This document shows, one piece after another, positions 31,545 through 43,775 of a stretch of DNA of 64,000 nucleotides. Below the pieces are notes generated by a model. It was given only the letters and a program-made list of their open reading frames with translations. It searched no databases and was not told the DNA's origin. Position 1 is the first letter of the stretch; each line of letters opens with the position of its first letter. Made by a program: the position numbers and the translations under genes. The DNA is from Phaseolus vulgaris (taxonomy: Eukaryota; Streptophyta; Magnoliopsida; Fabales; Fabaceae), in assembly GCF_000499845.2 (NCBI RefSeq), contig NC_023759.2, forward strand, positions 21,100,716 through 21,164,715, read 5' to 3'.

Positions 31545-34468
31545 ATGAGACCCACACGCGCTAGGAGTGAAGAGAGGACCATTCAACAACTCATGGGTAT
31601 GATGCAAGGATTGCAAGAGGCAATGGCAGCGTCAAGAGTGGAGCAAGAGCGCATGCAAGCAAAGCTCGCGGCATCTCAGACAAGAAATGAAGAGCTCCTC
31701 CGCACAAATGAGGAGCTCCACCGCGCAAATGAGGAGTTGTACCGTGGAGGGCACAACAATTTAGGGCATCACGACATAAGTGAGCCTGAGCAGTCAATTT
31801 CCGCGCCGTTCTCACAGCCAACACTGGAGACAAAGACGAAGGGGGGCGTGGTCATGATGGTTGAACGGCCACCCATTTCAGATACCCCGATGGAGGTAAG
31901 GCCCTTGGGAGCTACACCCACAAGGGCGACACTTAGAGAAGAATCACCCATAGAGGAAAGAGGTGGCGACGCATCGCCAATGGAGGAGGTATCCGAGGGG
32001 GCCACGTTTGGAGAAGCCAACGAGGCGGCGACTACTAAAGAAGGTAGTGGAGACCAACCAGAGAACAACGTGGTGGAGAGACAGGTTGGCGGGAGGATAT
32101 TCAAGCTAGGGCGTTTGTTGAGCCAGGAGGAACAGGATGCAATAGCCACAGTGATTGCGCGCCATCTAGATGCGTTCGCATGGTCCGCCTCCGACATGCG
32201 AGGCATCGACCTAGACTTTTTGTGCCACCACCTCACCATGGACGCTAAGGTCCGCCCTATACGACAGAGGAGGAGGAAGTTCAACGAGGAAAGGCGCCTC
32301 GTAGTAAAGGAGAAGACGCAAAAATTATTAAGTGCTGGCCACATCAGGGAGATACAATATCCTGAGTGGCTGGCCAACGTCGTCCTGGTGAAGAAAGCAA
32401 ATGGGAAGTGGAGGATGTGCGTTGACTTCACAGATTTGAACAAGGCGTGCCCCAAAGATTCGTACCCACTGTCAACATCGATGCGTTGGTGGATAACGCC
32501 TCGGGCTGCAAGATGCTGAGTTTCTTAGATGCATTCTCAGGGTAAAATGATGTTCATGACAGAGACATGCAACTACTGTTATAAGGTGATGCCATTTGGG
32601 TTGAAGAATGCAGGCGCCACCTACCAAAGACTGATGGACAAAGTCCTTGCACCTATGCTGGGAAGGAACGTGCAGGCATATGTAGATGACATGGTGGTGA
32701 CTTCGCACGAGAGAGGGCAGCACGCAGCGGATCTGGAAGAGCTGTTTGCTACTATATCAAAGTACCGCCTTAAACTAAACCCAGAAAAGTGTGTTTTTGG
32801 CGTGGAAGCAGGGAAGTTCTTGGGATTTATGCTTACTGAGAGGGGGATAGAGGCGAACCCTGATAAGTGTGCAGCTATCATCGCCATGAGGAGCCCAACC
32901 TCAGTTAAAGAAGTTCAGCAATTGACTGGGAGGATGGCGGCCCTGTCAAGGTTTGTGTCTGCTGGAGGAGAGAAGGGCCACCCCTACTTCCAGTGCTTAA
33001 AGAGGAATAGCCGTTTTGCATGGACAGATGAGTGTGAAGCAGCATTCCTCAAGTTAAAGAAGTACCTGGCGACGCCACCTGTACTTTGCAAGCCACGGGC
33101 TGGCATCCTCTTCCGGTTATACTTCATAGTAATAGAGTGGGCCATCAGCTCTGTGCTGGTCCAGGAGTAAGACCAAGTGCAGAGGCCCATCTACTTGGTA
33201 AGAAAGGCCTTGCAAGGTCCAGAGACAAGATACCAATCTCTGGAGAAGGCGGCACTAGCGGTAGTGTTCTCAGCCAGGAGGCTTCGCCATTACTTCCACA
33301 GTTTCACAGTGGTGGTGATGACGAATCTCCCCATGCAGAAAGTACTTCAGAAGCTGGATGTAGCTGGGAGGATGGTTCGCTGGGCAGTGGAGCTGTCAGA
33401 ATTTGACATTCAGTATGAACCCAGGGGGTCCATCAAAGGACAAGTCTATGCAGATTTTGTGGCAGAGCTCTCACTAGGAGGAGACCCTCAGGAGGTGGAG
33501 TTAGGATCACAGTGGATGCTCTCAGTGGATGGGTCCTCCAACCAGTAGAGGAGTGGTGCTGGAATAATCTTGGAGGGGCCTAACAGAGTGTTGATCGAGC
33601 AAGCTTTACGCTTCGCCTTCAAAGCAAGCAATAACCAAGCGGAGTACGAGGCGCTGATTGCGGGGATGCTTTTGGCCAAAGAAATGGGCGCTCAAAGCCT
33701 CTTGGCGAAGAGTGATTCCCAGTTGGTCACAGGACAAGTAACAGGGGAGTACCAGGAAAAAGATCCACAGATGGCTGCGTACTTGAGGTACGTTGAAGTA
33801 TTGAAAGGAGCCTTCGCTACGTTTGAGCTGGTGCATGTCCCTAGAGAAAAAAATGCCAGAGCTGACCTGCTTGCCAAGCTGGCCAGCTCAGGCAAGGGGG
33901 GAAGGCAGAGGACTGTCATCCAAGAGATGCTCAAAACGCCGCGAAAGTTCGTAGCGGACAACAGGGTGGATGTCCTTCACATTAGCACGGCAAGAGGAAA
34001 GCCAAGGAGCCATCTCTCTTTGATTTAAGATACGGCGAGGGCACCCCGCATCAGCACCTACGCGGCCTCGCCCGAAGGAGAGAAGGGCGTGCATGTATGC
34101 GCCTTGGATGAAGGCGATACGTGGATAATGCCTTATAGCCGATACATTGCAGAAGGAATTCTCCCAACAGAGCCTGGAGAAGGGAAGAAGATAAAGAAGA
34201 ACTCTGCAAGGTACACCCTCGTTGATGGAGTGTTATTTAGGCATGGGTTCACGCACCCAATTCTGACATGTGTGAGTGGCGATGAGTGCACGAGGATCAT
34301 GTCGGAACTCCACGAAGGGATTTGCGGAAGCCACGTGGGGGGGAGATCATTAGCTTCCAAGGTGATTCGCGCAGGGTTTAATTGGCCGTCAGTGAGGGAA
34401 GATTGTGTAAGATATGCCCAGCGATGCAAGCAATGCCAGATGCATGCAGACTAGCATAAGGCACCTCC
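31545..34468 (+). pseudogene. Element C gag-pol, 5' part, with internal deletion
   Basis: It opens with the coiled-coil start of Gag (QQLMGMMQGLQEAM). In place of the Gag core, knuckle and protease, it joins in frame at LETK/TKGGVVMM to the linker before RT. By comparison with E about 500 codons are lost. Then follow an RT with an approximately 40-bp loss near 32550 but with YVDD intact, a first RNase H, a TAA at about 33168, a second RNase H with TAG at 33546, an integrase finger with TAA near 34026, and TAG at 34452. Most stops are CAG or CAA turned into TAG or TAA. It is interrupted at 34469 by the CRM-like element. Confidence 0.85.
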
Positions 34469-35496
34469 TGATGTGATTCCACTAGCCATATAGAGAAAGG
34501 TTCTTGACCTTCTTAGGAATCACCTTGAGTTGGACATTATAGAGGCACTTTTCTTAGAGTTGGATCATTGTTCTAAGACAAGAACTCACCAAAAACTAGT
34601 ACCAAATCCCAAACTCATTTGGATGAACCAATTATAGTCAAATTGAACCGAATAAGGTGGAAGAAAAAGCAATTACACCGAACATATTACTTATGGAATG
34701 AATTGAACCGAACAAATGAGCTAGAAAAACAAAGGAACAAGATGAATGGACTGAAATATAAAACTGCCGAACCAAAACTCATAAAAAACAGCAAGAGCAC
34801 CTAACCAAAACTCAAGAACACAAGCTAACAAAAACAATAGAAAGAGGAGAAAGGAAGGAGAAGAGAGTGCTCATGAAGATGGAAGGATGTTGGATGATCT
34901 CGCCACTAGAAGTGTGGAATGCTCCTAGATAAGAGTGATGCCGCCACTTGAGGACTCCATTGATCCATCAAGATAAGACTAGAGAAGAAGGCTCCAAAAG
35001 CTCTCCAAAGTTCACTCAAAATTTGAGTAGAGTTTTCTTAGATTAATTCCAATCTGAAAAATACAAAGAGAGCACCTCTATTTATAGCCTAAGGTGCTGA
35101 AATATAAGCTACACAAATTCAAAAACTCCCTCCCAAAAAGCTTCTAGAATTTGCGCCTAAAACAAAGCATGAGGAAGGTGTGACCTCTTCCTTCACTTTG
35201 GCACCTCCTTTTCTACTCCTACACCTATCTACTAACACACCCCCCCTAAGACTCCTAACTAAAGACTAAAAGATGCTAAAACAAAAGAGGTTTCTAATGT
35301 TTCCCTCTAAGCACCTTCAACTAAAGAAATTACAAAAAGAGAAAATAAATGTCCTCTAGCTCCCAAAGCTTTGAACATGCTTCTTGTAATCCTTTGAGGT
35401 GGACTTTGACCTCCATGGGCGTCTTCTATTTGTGCCTCCACCTCCTCTTGATCTTGTTGATTGGCCTCCATGTCCTCTTGGGCTTGATCTCCATCA
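34469..35496 (-). repeat. 3' LTR of the CRM-like element (1,028 bp)
   Basis: The ends are TGATG...CATCA. It matches the two solo LTRs at 53403-54453 and 62116-63163. A TATAAATA box on the minus strand lies at 35079-35086. The last codons of pol occupy 35307-35496. Confidence 0.85.
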
Positions 35497-38303
35497 TACT
35501 CCCCGAGTTGGAGAGAATTCGACCACGAATTCTGGAGACCTACAGAAAAAGGAGTTAGATCGCTGACATTAAAAGTATGACTACCTAAGAATGTATCAGG
35601 CATATCTAACTCATAAGCATTGTCATTAATCCTCTTGAGGACTTGGAAAGGTCCATCCCCTCGAGGCATTAGTTTGGACTTCCTTTGAGTAGGAAAACGA
35701 TCCTTCCTCAAGTGAAGCCAAACCCAATCGCCCTCATCAAACAACAATGCTTTTCTCCTTTTATTGGCAAGTTCAGCATTCTTGCCAACCTTCTTCTCAA
35801 TTCTCTTCTTGATGTCTTTATGCAAAGTTTTCACAAAAGAAGCTTTTTCATCTCCATCTTTGCACAAGACATCTCCAAGAAGGGGAATAGGAAGAAGATC
35901 AAGAGGTGTTAGGGGATTAAACCCATAAACCACCTCTAAAGGAGAATGGGAGGTGGTAGAATTTACTACAGGATTATATGCAAACTCAACATGGGGTAGT
36001 AAATTCTCCCACACTCTAGGATTCCCCGAAATAAAACATCTCAATAGTTGTCCTAAAGTTCTATTCACCACCTCGGTTTAACCATCAGTTTGTGGGTGGC
36101 AAGTGGTAGAAAATAAAAGCTTAGTCCCAAGCTTGCCCCACAAGGTCTTCCAAAAGTGACTCAAGAATTTAGGATCTCTATCGGACACTATAGACCTAGG
36201 AATCCCATGTAAGCGAACCACTTCTTGGAAGAAGAGGTTTGCAATGTGGCATGCATCATCCACTTTGTGGCAAGGAATAAAGTGAGCCATCTTTGAAAAA
36301 CGATCCACTACCACAAAAATGGAGTCCTTTCCCTTTGATGTCTTAGGTAAGCCTAAGATGAAATCCATAGATATATCTACCCAAGGCATTGAAGGGATAG
36401 GAAGAGGAGTATATAGACCTTGGGGATGCATCTTAGACTTAGCTTTGCGGCAAGCTATGCATTTATCACACAAACTATGAACATGTTTATGCATATGAGG
36501 CCAAAAGAAATGTTCATGCAACACATCCAAAGTTTTAGCAACCCCAAAATGTCCCATTAAACCCCCCTCATGAGCTTCTCTAACAAGAGATAATCTAATA
36601 GAGCATTGGGGAACACAAAGACGTTTTTCCTTAAAAAGAAAGCCATCTTGAATAAAAAAGTCTTTGTGTCCTCCCTTAAGACACTCTTGATAGAGGAGAG
36701 AAAAATCAAGGTCATCATGATAAAGTTCCTTAATGTGATCAAAACCAAGATATTGAGAGGTTAAAAGATTTAGCAAGGTGTATCTTCTAGAAAGAGCATT
36801 CGCCACAATATTTATTTTGCCTTGCTTGTGTTTGATCACATAAGGAAATTGCTCAATGAATTCCACCCACTTAGCATGCCTCTTGTTAAGTTTGTTTTGG
36901 CTTTTCAAATATTTAAGAGATTCATGATCACTATGTATCACAAACTCTTTGGGAAAAAGATAGTGTTGCCAAGTAAACAAAGCCCTAACAAGTGCATATA
37001 ATTCCTTATCATAGGTGGAATAGTTGAGATGACTTCCCTTCAATTTCTCACTAAAATAGGCTATGGGGTGGCCCTCTTGGAGGAGAACAGCCCCAATACC
37101 TATGCTTGAAGCATCACACTCAATCTCAAATGTCTTAGTGAAATTAGGAAGGGCCAAGATGGGAGCATTAGTCAATTTTTCTTTCAAAGTGTCAAAAGCA
37201 TTTTGTTGTGCTTCTCCCCAATTAAAGACCACATCCTTTTTCACTATGTCATGGAGTGGTGCGGCAATGGTACCAAAGTTTGGGACAAATCTTCTATAGA
37301 AAGAAGCAAGTCCATGAAAACTTCGGACCTCATTCAAAGATTTCGGTGTAGGCCAATTTTGAATGGCCACTACCTTTGTTTTGTCCACATGGACCCCTTT
37401 ACAACTCACCACAAACCCTAGGAATTCTATATGATCAAGAGCAAACATACATTTAGCAAGGTTAGCATACAAATGTTCCTTCCTAAGGGTTTCTAAAACT
37501 TGCCTAACATGCAACCTATGGTCATTCAAAGATAAGCTATAAATGAGAATGTCATCAATGTAAACCACAACAAACTTACCAATGAAAGGTCTAAGAACAT
37601 GATGCATGAGGCGCATGAAGGTACTTGGTGCATTAGTTAAACCAAAAGGCATAACTAACCACTCATATAAACCAAAGTTGGTCTTAAAAGCCGTCTTCCA
37701 TTCATCACCCGGTTTGATACGGATTTGATTGTAGCCGCTTTTAAGATCAATCTTTGAAAAAATTTTAGAACCATGTAATTCATCCAACAAATCATCTAGT
37801 CTAGGTATGGGATGCCTATACTTAATGGTTATGTTATTTATGGCCCTACAATCCGAACACATTCGCCATGTGCCATCCTTTTTTGGCACTAAGATGATAG
37901 GCATAGCACAAGGACTCATGCTATCTTGCACCCACCCTTTCTTAATCAAAGCCTCAACTTGTTGGCGAATTTCCTTGGTTTCACTTGGATTGGTCCTATA
38001 TGCTAGACGGTTTGGTAAAGAAGAGCCCGGTATCAAATCAATTTGGTGCTCAATCCCTCTCAAAGGTGGAAGTCCATTTGGAGGATCTTGAAACACATCT
38101 TGGAACTCTTCTACCAAATTTTCCAAGCAATGAGGACTATCAACAAGTGATTCTACTCTAAGAGTTCTAGGGATGGCTAAGAAAAGAGGATGATGAGCCA
38201 CTATTTCCCTTTCAATGTCACGCCTAGACACAAGGAGTGTAGGCTTAGAACTCTTATCTTTTTTATCTTTTTTATCTTTTTCACTCTCCCTCTTTTTCTT
38301 CAT
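35307..38303 (-). pseudogene. CRM-like pol (RT, RNase H, integrase), one in-frame stop
   Basis: A single frame is stopped only by TAA at 36078-36080, where a Gln codon is expected after CHPQTDG. Seen in order: a lysine-rich start, RT with YIDD in [12 protein letters not shown], RNase H with FEIECDASS, the chromovirus-type IN finger ([12 protein letters not shown]...CDKCIACR), catalytic Asp in VDISMDF and SDRDPKF, catalytic Glu after the stop, and GDGPFQVLKRINDNAYELD near the C-terminus. The end of the frame lies inside the LTR. It is close to functional but for the stop and the frameshift that separates it from gag. Confidence 0.85.
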
Positions 38304-38316
38304 AATAACTTGGTCC

Positions 38317-39933
38317 TCATGAACTTCTCTTGGAGAGAGATTTTAAAGTAACCTTGTGACCATGGAATTCAAAAGATAGTTTGTTGGTAAAGCCATCATG
38401 TAAAACTTTTCTATCAAATTGCCAAGGCCTTCCCAAAAGAACATGAGTGGCTTCCATGGGCACAACATCACATAATACCTCATCTTTGTATTTTCCAATG
38501 GAGAAATGGATGAGGACTTGTTTATTAACAATTATTTCTCCTACTTCACTAAGCCATTGTAATTTGTAGGGCTTTGTATGAGAGATAGTAGGCAATCCAA
38601 GCTTATCTACTACTCTTGTACTAGCCACATTTGCACAACTACCCCCATCCACTATCAAGGAACAAATGTTGTTTTGAATAAGACATCTTGTATGGAAAAT
38701 ATTTTCCCTTTGACTTTCATCAAAAGGTTGTGAAACTTGTCCAAGAAGTCTTCTCACTACTAACAAGTTCCCTTCAAGTGGACATTCGCTCTCTTCCTCA
38801 CTAGATGCATGAGAATGCAATGAATGCTTAGGAGAATCCGAATCATGCTCACTAACTACAATGCCCTCATGCATGTACATACTTCGTTTGGAAGGACAAT
38901 TTGCAGCAATATGACCATAACCCATACATTTAAAGCATTTAGTATTAGATGTTCTAGTGGGAGACTTAGGTCTAGAAGTTGATGGCTTAGATTCCTTGGG
39001 TTTGAAAGAAGAATCTTTGGAAGGATGCTTAGAAAAAGAAGTTTTGTTTCTCCAAGACTTGGAGTAGTATCCATCATTGGAAGCATTTTTAAAAGAGTTT
39101 TTCTTAGCAAGTTGGGCTTCCACCTTCATTGCAAGATGAACTAAAGAGCCCAATGATGAATACTCTTGTAACTCAACAATGTCTTGAATATCCTTCCTAA
39201 GACCACTTACAAACCTAGCAACCATGGCTTCTTCACTTTCTTCTAATTCAATTTTAAGCACAAGCGTCTCAAGCTCCTTATAATATTCATCCACATTTAG
39301 CGTGCCTTGTTGAAACCGTTGGAGTCTCAACATGAGGTCTTTCCTAAAATGTGGGGGCACAAACCTAGCGCGCATATGATCCTTTAAAGAGTTCCAAGAG
39401 TCCACGGGAGGACCCTTGTGATAGATAATGTCCTTTACAATTCCATGCCACCATTTCATGGCATAATCACTAAACTCTAGGGTGGCTAGCTTGAGCTTAT
39501 GCTCATCTTGGATCTCAAAAATTTGTTCACACTTAGCCTCCCAATCTAAATATACATTTGGATCACTAGAACCATTAAAACAAGGTAACTTGACTGAAGG
39601 AAGCTTGGACTTTGCATCATGATGGAAGCCATTGTCGTAGTGAATTCTTTCCCCTTGGTGATGATGTCTTTGTCCATGGACTTGGGGTGGAGGTCTCCTT
39701 CTCCTATGCTCATCTTCACGGCCAACATCATTTGAAGAAGCTCTTGAAGATGGTCTATGAGAATGATGTCCATCATGGATAGAAGGAGATGGTCTAGCTT
39801 GTTGGACCTCCATCTTTTGCATTTTCTCCTCCAACCGTCTAATTGTTCTTTGAGCTTCATGTAATTCACCAAGAATTGAAGCTTTGGAAGGAGAATTCTG
39901 CTTGTAGGATGCATCACTTGAAAATCCAGCCAT
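38317..39933 (-). CDS. CRM-like gag and protease
   Basis: 538 codons are open. There is an N-terminal coiled segment ([20 protein letters not shown]), an Arg/His-rich stretch, the Gag core ([28 protein letters not shown]), a zinc knuckle [14 protein letters not shown] near residue 330, and an aspartic protease with [10 protein letters not shown] near residue 450. A stop follows at 38317. The peptide [10 protein letters not shown] expected next is readable in another frame, and the shift falls in a CTCTCTCC run near 38335. It either reflects one dinucleotide-repeat indel or a programmed frameshift; the indel is simpler. Confidence 0.8.
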   Translation of the reverse strand: MAGFSSDASYKQNSPSKASILGELHEAQRTIRRLEEKMQKMEVQQARPSPSIHDGHHSHRPSSRASSNDVGREDEHRRRRPPPQVHGQRHHHQGERIHYDNGFHHDAKSKLPSVKLPCFNGSSDPNVYLDWEAKCEQIFEIQDEHKLKLATLEFSDYAMKWWHGIVKDIIYHKGPPVDSWNSLKDHMRARFVPPHFRKDLMLRLQRFQQGTLNVDEYYKELETLVLKIELEESEEAMVARFVSGLRKDIQDIVELQEYSSLGSLVHLAMKVEAQLAKKNSFKNASNDGYYSKSWRNKTSFSKHPSKDSSFKPKESKPSTSRPKSPTRTSNTKCFKCMGYGHIAANCPSKRSMYMHEGIVVSEHDSDSPKHSLHSHASSEEESECPLEGNLLVVRRLLGQVSQPFDESQRENIFHTRCLIQNNICSLIVDGGSCANVASTRVVDKLGLPTISHTKPYKLQWLSEVGEIIVNKQVLIHFSIGKYKDEVLCDVVPMEATHVLLGRPWQFDRKVLHDGFTNKLSFEFHGHKVTLKSLSKRSS

Positions 39934-40256
39934 TTGTAATTAAAAACAGCAAACACACAAAAACAGCAAACAAATTAAAAATTAGCAAAAACAGTGAGCT
40001 TTGGCAATGAAACTGCCGAAGTGAAATGAGGCTGAAAAAAGAGATCACTCTCAAAGAAATAATGTTCTTGCACCAATCTGATCTTGAGGCCTTGGAATCC
40101 TCAAATGAAATATGTCAAAGCAAGCACACCAATCTCAAAAGCAACCACCACAAAACCAATGAAACAATAAAGACAAACAAGAAAAGGTATAAGCAAGGAA
40201 AGGTAATTGCAAAAGGAATACTATATGTAAGACAAACTCAAAGAGTAAGAATGAAA
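39934..40256 (-). other. Leader of the CRM-like element
   Basis: A-rich sequence with AAACAGCAAACA repeats and no supported reading frame. I could not identify a convincing primer-binding site before the join to element C. Confidence 0.5.
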
Positions 40257-41099
40257 GACAATTGGGGAATTGATATTCTAGGGCCTTTCCCACTGGCGAT
40301 AAGGCAGATGAAGTATTTGATAGTCGCCATCGAGTACTTCACGAAGTGGATAGAGGCAGAACCAGTGGCACAGATCACTACGCACAAGGTACAACACTTT
40401 GTTTGGAAGAACATTGTGTGTCGTTTCAGGGTGCCTAGGCGTCTCATCTCAGATAATGGCACTTAGTTTGCGAGCCAACAGTTGGGGAAGCTGTGTGCAG
40501 AAGTGGGAATCAAGCAGGTGTTCGCATCAGTCGAACACCCGCAGACGAATGGACAGGTAGAGTCAGCAAATAGAGTTTTGCTAAGGGGATTGAAGCGAAG
40601 ACTTGAGAAGGTTAAAGGGGCGTGGGCAGAAGAAGTACCAAGGATCGTGTGGGCTTACCACACCACGCCTCAATCTTCCACCATGGAGACGCCATTCAGC
40701 CTAGTATACGGGTCAGATGCCATGATCCCAGTAGAGATTCACGAGAGTTCTCCACGTTTCCTAAGCTTTGTGGCAGAGGAATCCAATGAGGAAAGAAGGG
40801 TAAATCTAGACCTATTGGACGAGGCCAGAGAGGAAGCAAGGATAAAGGCCGAAGCCGTGAAGAGAAAAGTAGAGCACCAGTACAACTCTAAGGTGAAGCG
40901 GCGATAGTTCCAAGTTGGCGACCTGATCATGAGGAAGGCTCATCCTTACGAGTTGGAGAACAAATTGTCTCCCAAGTGGACCGGACCCTTTAGAGTAACC
41001 AAAGCCAAGGGAAACGGTTTGTACAATCTAGAGACTCTAGAGAGGAGCACCATCCCACGCAGCTGGAATGCGGCAAATTTAAAGTTTTATTTCAGTTGA
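40257..41099 (+). pseudogene. Element C pol, 3' part (integrase)
   Basis: It resumes at WGIDILGPFP, the first catalytic Asp of the integrase. It continues through ISDNGT, where CAG has become TAG at 40465-40467, QTNGQVESAN with the catalytic Glu, and the C-terminal PKWTGPFRV fold, with a further CAG-to-TAG near 40905. It ends at TGA 41097-41099. About 42 bp of the expected sequence between HKAPP and WGID is missing, lost with the CRM-like element's outer LTR. Confidence 0.85.
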
Positions 41100-41480
41100 A
41101 TTGTAACGGGGACACTCTTTTTCCCTCCAAGGGGTTTTTTAATGAGGTCACCCGAATAAAGGAAAAAAGGTTCATGAAAACCATGTCTCAGCTTTTCCCT
41201 CTCACACGCGATGTAAGATCAAAGATTAAAGAAACTCAAGTAAAAAAATCAAGGCATCGCCAGCCGTGGGCGTTGCCAAGAGGAGGCGTCGCCAAGTAGA
41301 AGCATCCGCCAAGAAGAGGCGTCGCCAAGATGGGGCGTCGCCAAAGAGGAGGCGTCGTCGAGAGGAGGCGTCGCCAAGTTAAGACGTCGCCCGGTGTAGG
41401 CGCCGCCAGGAGAGGAAGCAAACGTCAAAATTCAGAGCAAGTAGCTGGAGCGCATGCTCTTACCCATAGATCAAGACGAC
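41100..41480 (+). repeat. GGCGTCGCC array in element C spacer
   Basis: After the common post-pol block (GGGACACTCTTTTTCC), about ten units of roughly 16 bp with the core GGCGTCGCCAAG lie at about 41250-41405. Element E has the same array at 56568-56720. Confidence 0.8.
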
Positions 41481-41489
41481 AGGTACGTT

Positions 41490-41816
41490 GAGATATAAGT
41501 TGAAATCCGGGTGCCTAGTCCTTGAGCAGGGGTTAAGGGATTCCTTCGGGACGCCCCCTCCTCAGGTATGAATAGCTAGCCTCGGGGTCAGATGTTAAGA
41601 TATAAGTTGAAATCCGGGTGCCTAGTCCCTGAGCAGGGATTAAGGGATTCCTTCGGGAAGCCCCCTCCTCAGGTATGAACAGCTAGCCCCGGTGTCAAAT
41701 GTTAGACATGAGCTGAAATTCGGGTGCCTAGTCCCTGAGCAGGGGTTAAGGGATTCCTTCGGGACGCCGCCTCCTCAGGTATGAATAGCTAGCCCCGGTG
41801 TCTAATGTTTAGACAC
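41490..41816 (+). repeat. 107-bp tandem repeat, three copies
   Basis: The phrase TGAAATCCGGGTGCC (TGAAATTCGGGTGCC in the last) starts at 41501, 41608 and 41714. Each unit includes GAGCAGGGGTTAAGGGATTC and CCTCCTCAGGTATGAA. Equivalent repeats occur in reverse in element E. Confidence 0.85.
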
Positions 41817-42609
41817 CTCGCAAGGAAGGGGCGGGGGGCGTTTCCTTCGAGCACCAAGTCGCCTTGGTGTTTTCAGACACCCTGAGGATGATACGGCACT
41901 GCTGTAGCAGGCCTCTCCTCAGGCGTGGGCACCAAGCGCAAAGAGATAAGGGCTAAGTTGCCTTGGTGTTTTAGACACCCCATGGATGATACGACGCTAT
42001 TATATGCTGAGGTGTTTGAACATGCTGAGGACACCCAGAGTAGGTTTCTCCTCGAGCGTGGACATCCAGTGCAGGTGAGATAAGCTCTCTGCGCCTTTGA
42101 GCGATGTTGAGGCCATAAAACAGATAAGTCCTCCTCGCCCTCGAGCAATGTTGAGGCACCAGAGATGAACAAATAAAGTCCTCCCTCGCCCTTGAGCGAC
42201 GTTGAGGCACCACAGATGAACAGATAAAGTCCTCCCTCGCCATAGAAGAGATCAAATCCTCCTTTGCCTTTGGGCAATGATGAGGCAGGCGACGCCTTCA
42301 TGAGGAAGATCCCTCGCAGATACGAAGACCAAGTGGAGTCTAAGTGAAAGACCAGGGGGAGAGTATGCATCGCGACTGAGAAGGGAAGAGTAAGAGAGAA
42401 GGTCGCGTGCTACCTAAAGAGTCATAATCAGAGCGTCGAAGAAATTTAGGGGTAATAATGCATTCAATTTAGCAAAGAAAGCGGTAGAGCAGAGAAACTA
42501 AAGGTACGCAGGGAGGTAAAGATAAAGCTCGAATAATCTTTTAAATAAGATTAAGTGTCAGAGTCACAGATAAAGTTCAGAGTATCGTAAAATGTTAGAA
42601 GATACAAAT
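41817..42609 (+). repeat. Spacer with 44-51-bp GTTGAGGC repeats
   Basis: GTTGAGGC occurs at 42106, 42150 and 42201 within units containing CCTCGCCCTCGAGC. Before them are two units of the GACACCC..GATGATACG type also seen at 25170 and 56040-56170. The last 200 bp is AT-rich and would be the antisense gene's 3' untranslated region. Confidence 0.6.
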
Positions 42610-43535
42610 TTACAAGTAAAGATTAATGAAAAGAAATTCAACCCCCAAGGTCGAGGGGCACCACCTTCCCATCGCAGTTGGAGGTGTTGATCCCTGGGTT
42701 CTCACATGTAGCTTGGGCAGAGCCTCCTTGAACCCCTCGTCGAAGGTGCCGGCTATGTCGTCAAGGAGTTCCTTGTTGGACCTTTCCAGCTCCTCGACCT
42801 TGGAGTTTTTGGAGACTAGCTGCTTGTCTAGGAATTCCTTCTCCACCTGAAGTTTGTTCATCTCAGCTTGGAGAAGGTTGAAAGCTTCAATCTTGGCAGC
42901 CAGTTTCTCCGCCGTTTCACTCAGCTTCGCCCCCAGGACCTTAGAGCTTTCAGCAGCCACCCTCAGTTCAGCGGCCTCCGACTGCAGGGAAGCCATGAAG
43001 CCCAGAAGGTCAGCATGTTTTTAATCAGCCTTGAGCAACTTTAGGTTGGCTGCCTCCACTGCCTCCTGGGTCTCCATCAGAGAAGCTTTATGGGCGTTTT
43101 CTTTTTGCTCCCAAAGTTGCATGAGCTTTAGCTTCTCCTCCTTCAGGGTGGCCACCTCTCGCTTGAGAGCCTAAAGGGTTTGCATCTCGATGGCTTTGGT
43201 TTTTGCTTGGGCGTGCCAATCGAGTGCAATGGCGAGGAAGGCCCCCATGTAGTAGGGCATGCCTTCCTTCTTAGCCTCGCCAGAAGAGCTCCCCGACGAC
43301 CTCTCATTGAACCCCCTCATTAGTTGCATGATTGTCGGGGGAATCGTCAAGACTTCTGGGGCGGAAGCCTGTGTAACAGTTTGTATAATCGTGGGTTGCC
43401 AATGTGGTCCTCCACATCTCCAGCAGTGGTTAGGGTTGTGCACTCGGCTAGGAGTTCGTTAGAGGCCTACGGATACCGAGCCTTATAGTTGACCCTGGGG
43501 GGGGGAGGATTGGCCGTCGTTTCCGTACACCACAT
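42610..43535 (-). pseudogene. Antisense gene of element C, core domain deleted
   Basis: An ATG at 43535 begins an exon 1 that reads through RVNYKARYP, a TAG where Trp is usual, and SNELLAECTTL. It then passes directly into exon 2 sequence, with IPPTIMQLMRGF and MPYYMGAFLAIALDW. The Transposase_28-like core and the intron are therefore deleted. The coiled coil follows with at least two stops, and the C-terminal motif is shifted out of frame. It is a clear relative of the intact genes in A and B. Confidence 0.75.
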
Positions 43536-43549
43536 AGTTGATGAAAAAT

Positions 43550-43775
43550 CTGAAGAAGGAAGGAAAAGGCAAAGGCTGTGCAAGTTCGAAGAAGCAAATG
43601 GGACGAAACCCTAAGAGGACTCCTACCCACGTGAGAAATCCAGAAAAGAGGGAAGAATGAAGAGAAAGCAGAGGAAAGGGGAAGAACACAAGAAATGCAA
43701 GAAAAATAAACAGGCCCAGGCAGTTATATCAATATGAAAGTTAAAGGGAGAGCCATTGAAGGAGAAAAATCATAC
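43550..43775 (-). other. 5' UTR intron of the element C antisense gene
   Basis: Minus-strand donor AAAAAG/GTATGATTTTT at 43775 and acceptor CTTCTTCAG at 43550 give 226 bp, ending 14 bases before the ATG. It is kept although the coding part is ruined. Confidence 0.65.

Larger units (their letters stand above)
34469..40256 (-). mobile_element. CRM-like Ty3/gypsy chromovirus, 5' LTR lost
   Basis: Minus-strand order is leader (40256-39934), gag-protease, pol, and 3' LTR (35496-34469). The element is inserted in element C's integrase. The pol frame runs 190 bp into the LTR, a feature described for CRM elements, and no chromodomain is evident after the integrase. I infer CRM from these points; another chromovirus clade is possible. 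The 5' LTR is absent and the leader joins element C directly. Confidence 0.7.
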
